Source: Dehalococcoidia bacterium | Lineage (GTDB): Bacteria > Chloroflexota > Dehalococcoidia > Lucifugimonadales > HRBIN23 | NCBI GenBank assembly: GCA_025060295.1 | Contig: JANXCH010000023.1 | Coordinates: 62,001-126,000 of the forward strand | Reading direction: 5' to 3' | Length of the DNA stretch: 64,000 nt | Part shown: positions 63,578-64,000 of the stretch, in pieces | How the letters are laid out: each line of letters begins with the position of its first letter | How positions within the stretch are numbered: the first letter of the stretch is position 1 | Made by a program: the position numbers and the translations under genes | Notes under the pieces: generated by a model | What the model saw: only the letters and a program-made list of their open reading frames with translations | Databases searched by the model: none | Told to the model about the DNA's origin: nothing

Positions 63578-63760
63578 TTAGGAGTTGCGCAGGCTCTTGC
63601 GCAGTTTGGTGGCCGCCTTCTTCTTGCGCTTCAGACTGGGCGGCTCAAAGTGTTCGTGCTTGCGCACCTCGGAGAGGATGCCCTCCTGTTGAACGCGCTT
63701 GTTGAAGCGCTTCAGGAGGCTCTCGAAGGATTCGCCCTCTTGCAGCGTAACATAGGGCAA
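63578..63760 (-). CDS. rpsU: 30S ribosomal protein S21, TTG start
   Basis: A 60-residue S21: PYVTLQEGESFESLLKRFNK, then RRKHEHFEPPSLKRK-like basic tail. Start TTG at 63760 is chosen because AGGAGG stands 8 nt before it and family members begin M-P-Y; the GTG at 63769 is inside that ribosome site. It heads rpsU-yqeY-purQ, behind a near-consensus promoter. Confidence 0.93.
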   Translation of the reverse strand: MPYVTLQEGESFESLLKRFNKRVQQEGILSEVRKHEHFEPPSLKRKKKAATKLRKSLRNS

Positions 63761-63806
63761 CTGTCTCACCTCCTTGCTGTGGCACCCAGGGGTTAGAACC
63801 GTGTCT

Positions 63807-63836
63807 ATTATATGGGCGAAAGAAACCCTTCGTCAA
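63807..63836 (-). promoter_or_regulatory. Promoter of the rpsU-yqeY-purQ operon
   Basis: On the minus strand TTGACG (63831-63836) and a perfect TATAAT (63807-63812) are 18 nt apart, about 45 nt before the rpsU start. Confidence 0.7.
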
Positions 63837-63852
63837 CTTGCAGGGGGTGCCC

Positions 63853-63881
63853 TTGCCAGGCGGAGGCCAGTCCGCTACGAT
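63853..63881 (+). promoter_or_regulatory. Promoter of tRNA-Glu
   Basis: TTGCCA (63853-63858) and TACGAT (63876-63881) spaced 17 nt, 30 nt before the tRNA. Confidence 0.55.
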
Positions 63882-63911
63882 AAAACTGTGAAGCACTCCA
63901 CTGGGGTGCGT

Positions 63912-63988
63912 GGCGCATTCGTCTAGCGGCCCAGGACGCCACCCTCTCAAGGTGGAGATCGCGGGTTCGAATCCCGCATGCGCCACCA
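63912..63988 (+). tRNA. tRNA-Glu (anticodon CTC)
   Basis: The acceptor GGCGCAT pairs with ATGCGCC, followed by A and encoded CCA. The anticodon stem CCACC/GGTGG encloses CTCTCAA, giving CTC, which reads GAG. The T-arm is GCGGGTTCGAATCCCGC. Confidence 0.95.
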
Positions 63989-64000
63989 GTGCACTCCTCA

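Overview
This is a 64 kb stretch of a GC-rich bacterial chromosome with tightly packed genes, many overlapping by 4 bp (ATGA or GTGA). I infer a Chloroflexota-like organism, related to the Dehalococcoidia or SAR202 groups. The inference rests on the mixture of catabolic families (CaiB, LLM monooxygenase, phosphotriesterase-like, cyclase, acyl-CoA dehydrogenase, Ldh2), short EF-Ts, large SRP RNA, and lipoproteins with Pro/Thr linkers. No 16S rRNA is present to confirm it. I see no rRNA operon, CRISPR array or insertion sequence.

Layout: (1) 1-4.5 kb: the end of a CaiB-type CoA-transferase, then a minus-strand cluster reading ECF sigma factor, zinc anti-sigma factor, lipoprotein, zinc ribbon, flavodoxin, peroxiredoxin; it looks like a redox or envelope stress unit. 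(2) 4.7-9.8 kb: tRNA-Gln, a cyclase, a frameshifted retropepsin-like pseudogene, acyl-CoA dehydrogenase, phosphotriesterase-like hydrolase and ispG. (3) 9.8-17.2 kb: a decayed RelE-type toxin locus, then the classical rpsB-tsf-pyrH-frr-uppS-cdsA-dxr-rseP operon on the minus strand. (4) 17.3-30.5 kb: an MrfA/YprA-type helicase, an MFS transporter, a CoA-transferase/nitronate monooxygenase/TatD operon behind a strong promoter and a structured leader, ilvE-plsY-membrane genes, rsfS, and the thiL-tsaE-tsaB-ndk operon. (5) 30.8-39.5 kb: a small tautomerase, tRNA-Lys and tRNA-Leu, and a peptide-type ABC transporter split into ATPases (plus strand) and permeases plus binding protein (minus strand) around lepA and a DinB-like gene. 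(6) 39.7-45.7 kb: aspS, a YyaL-type thioredoxin-domain protein, moeA and a gene of unknown function. (7) 45.4-50.5 kb: a long minus-strand housekeeping operon (amidohydrolase, rsmA, ispE, membrane protein, proC, yggT, DUF503, acylphosphatase) and a large bacterial SRP RNA. (8) 50.5-58.4 kb: LLM oxidoreductase, a CcrM-like DNA methyltransferase beside a type IIG restriction-modification enzyme, an Ldh2 dehydrogenase and a TPP enzyme. (9) 58.5-64 kb: PspA-PspAA facing PspAB-HtpX (membrane stress), alanine dehydrogenase, the rpsU-yqeY-purQ operon and tRNA-Glu.

Functional links: isoprenoid precursor synthesis (dxr, ispE, ispG) and its uses (uppS, cdsA) sit among translation genes. Two separate envelope-stress modules (ECF/anti-sigma and Psp/HtpX), with the membrane proteases RseP and HtpX, suggest active envelope surveillance. 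The most unusual items are the stress operon, the CcrM-like/type IIG pair, the pseudogene broken exactly at its catalytic motif, the probable AUU start of rsmA, and the structured leader before the CoA-transferase operon.
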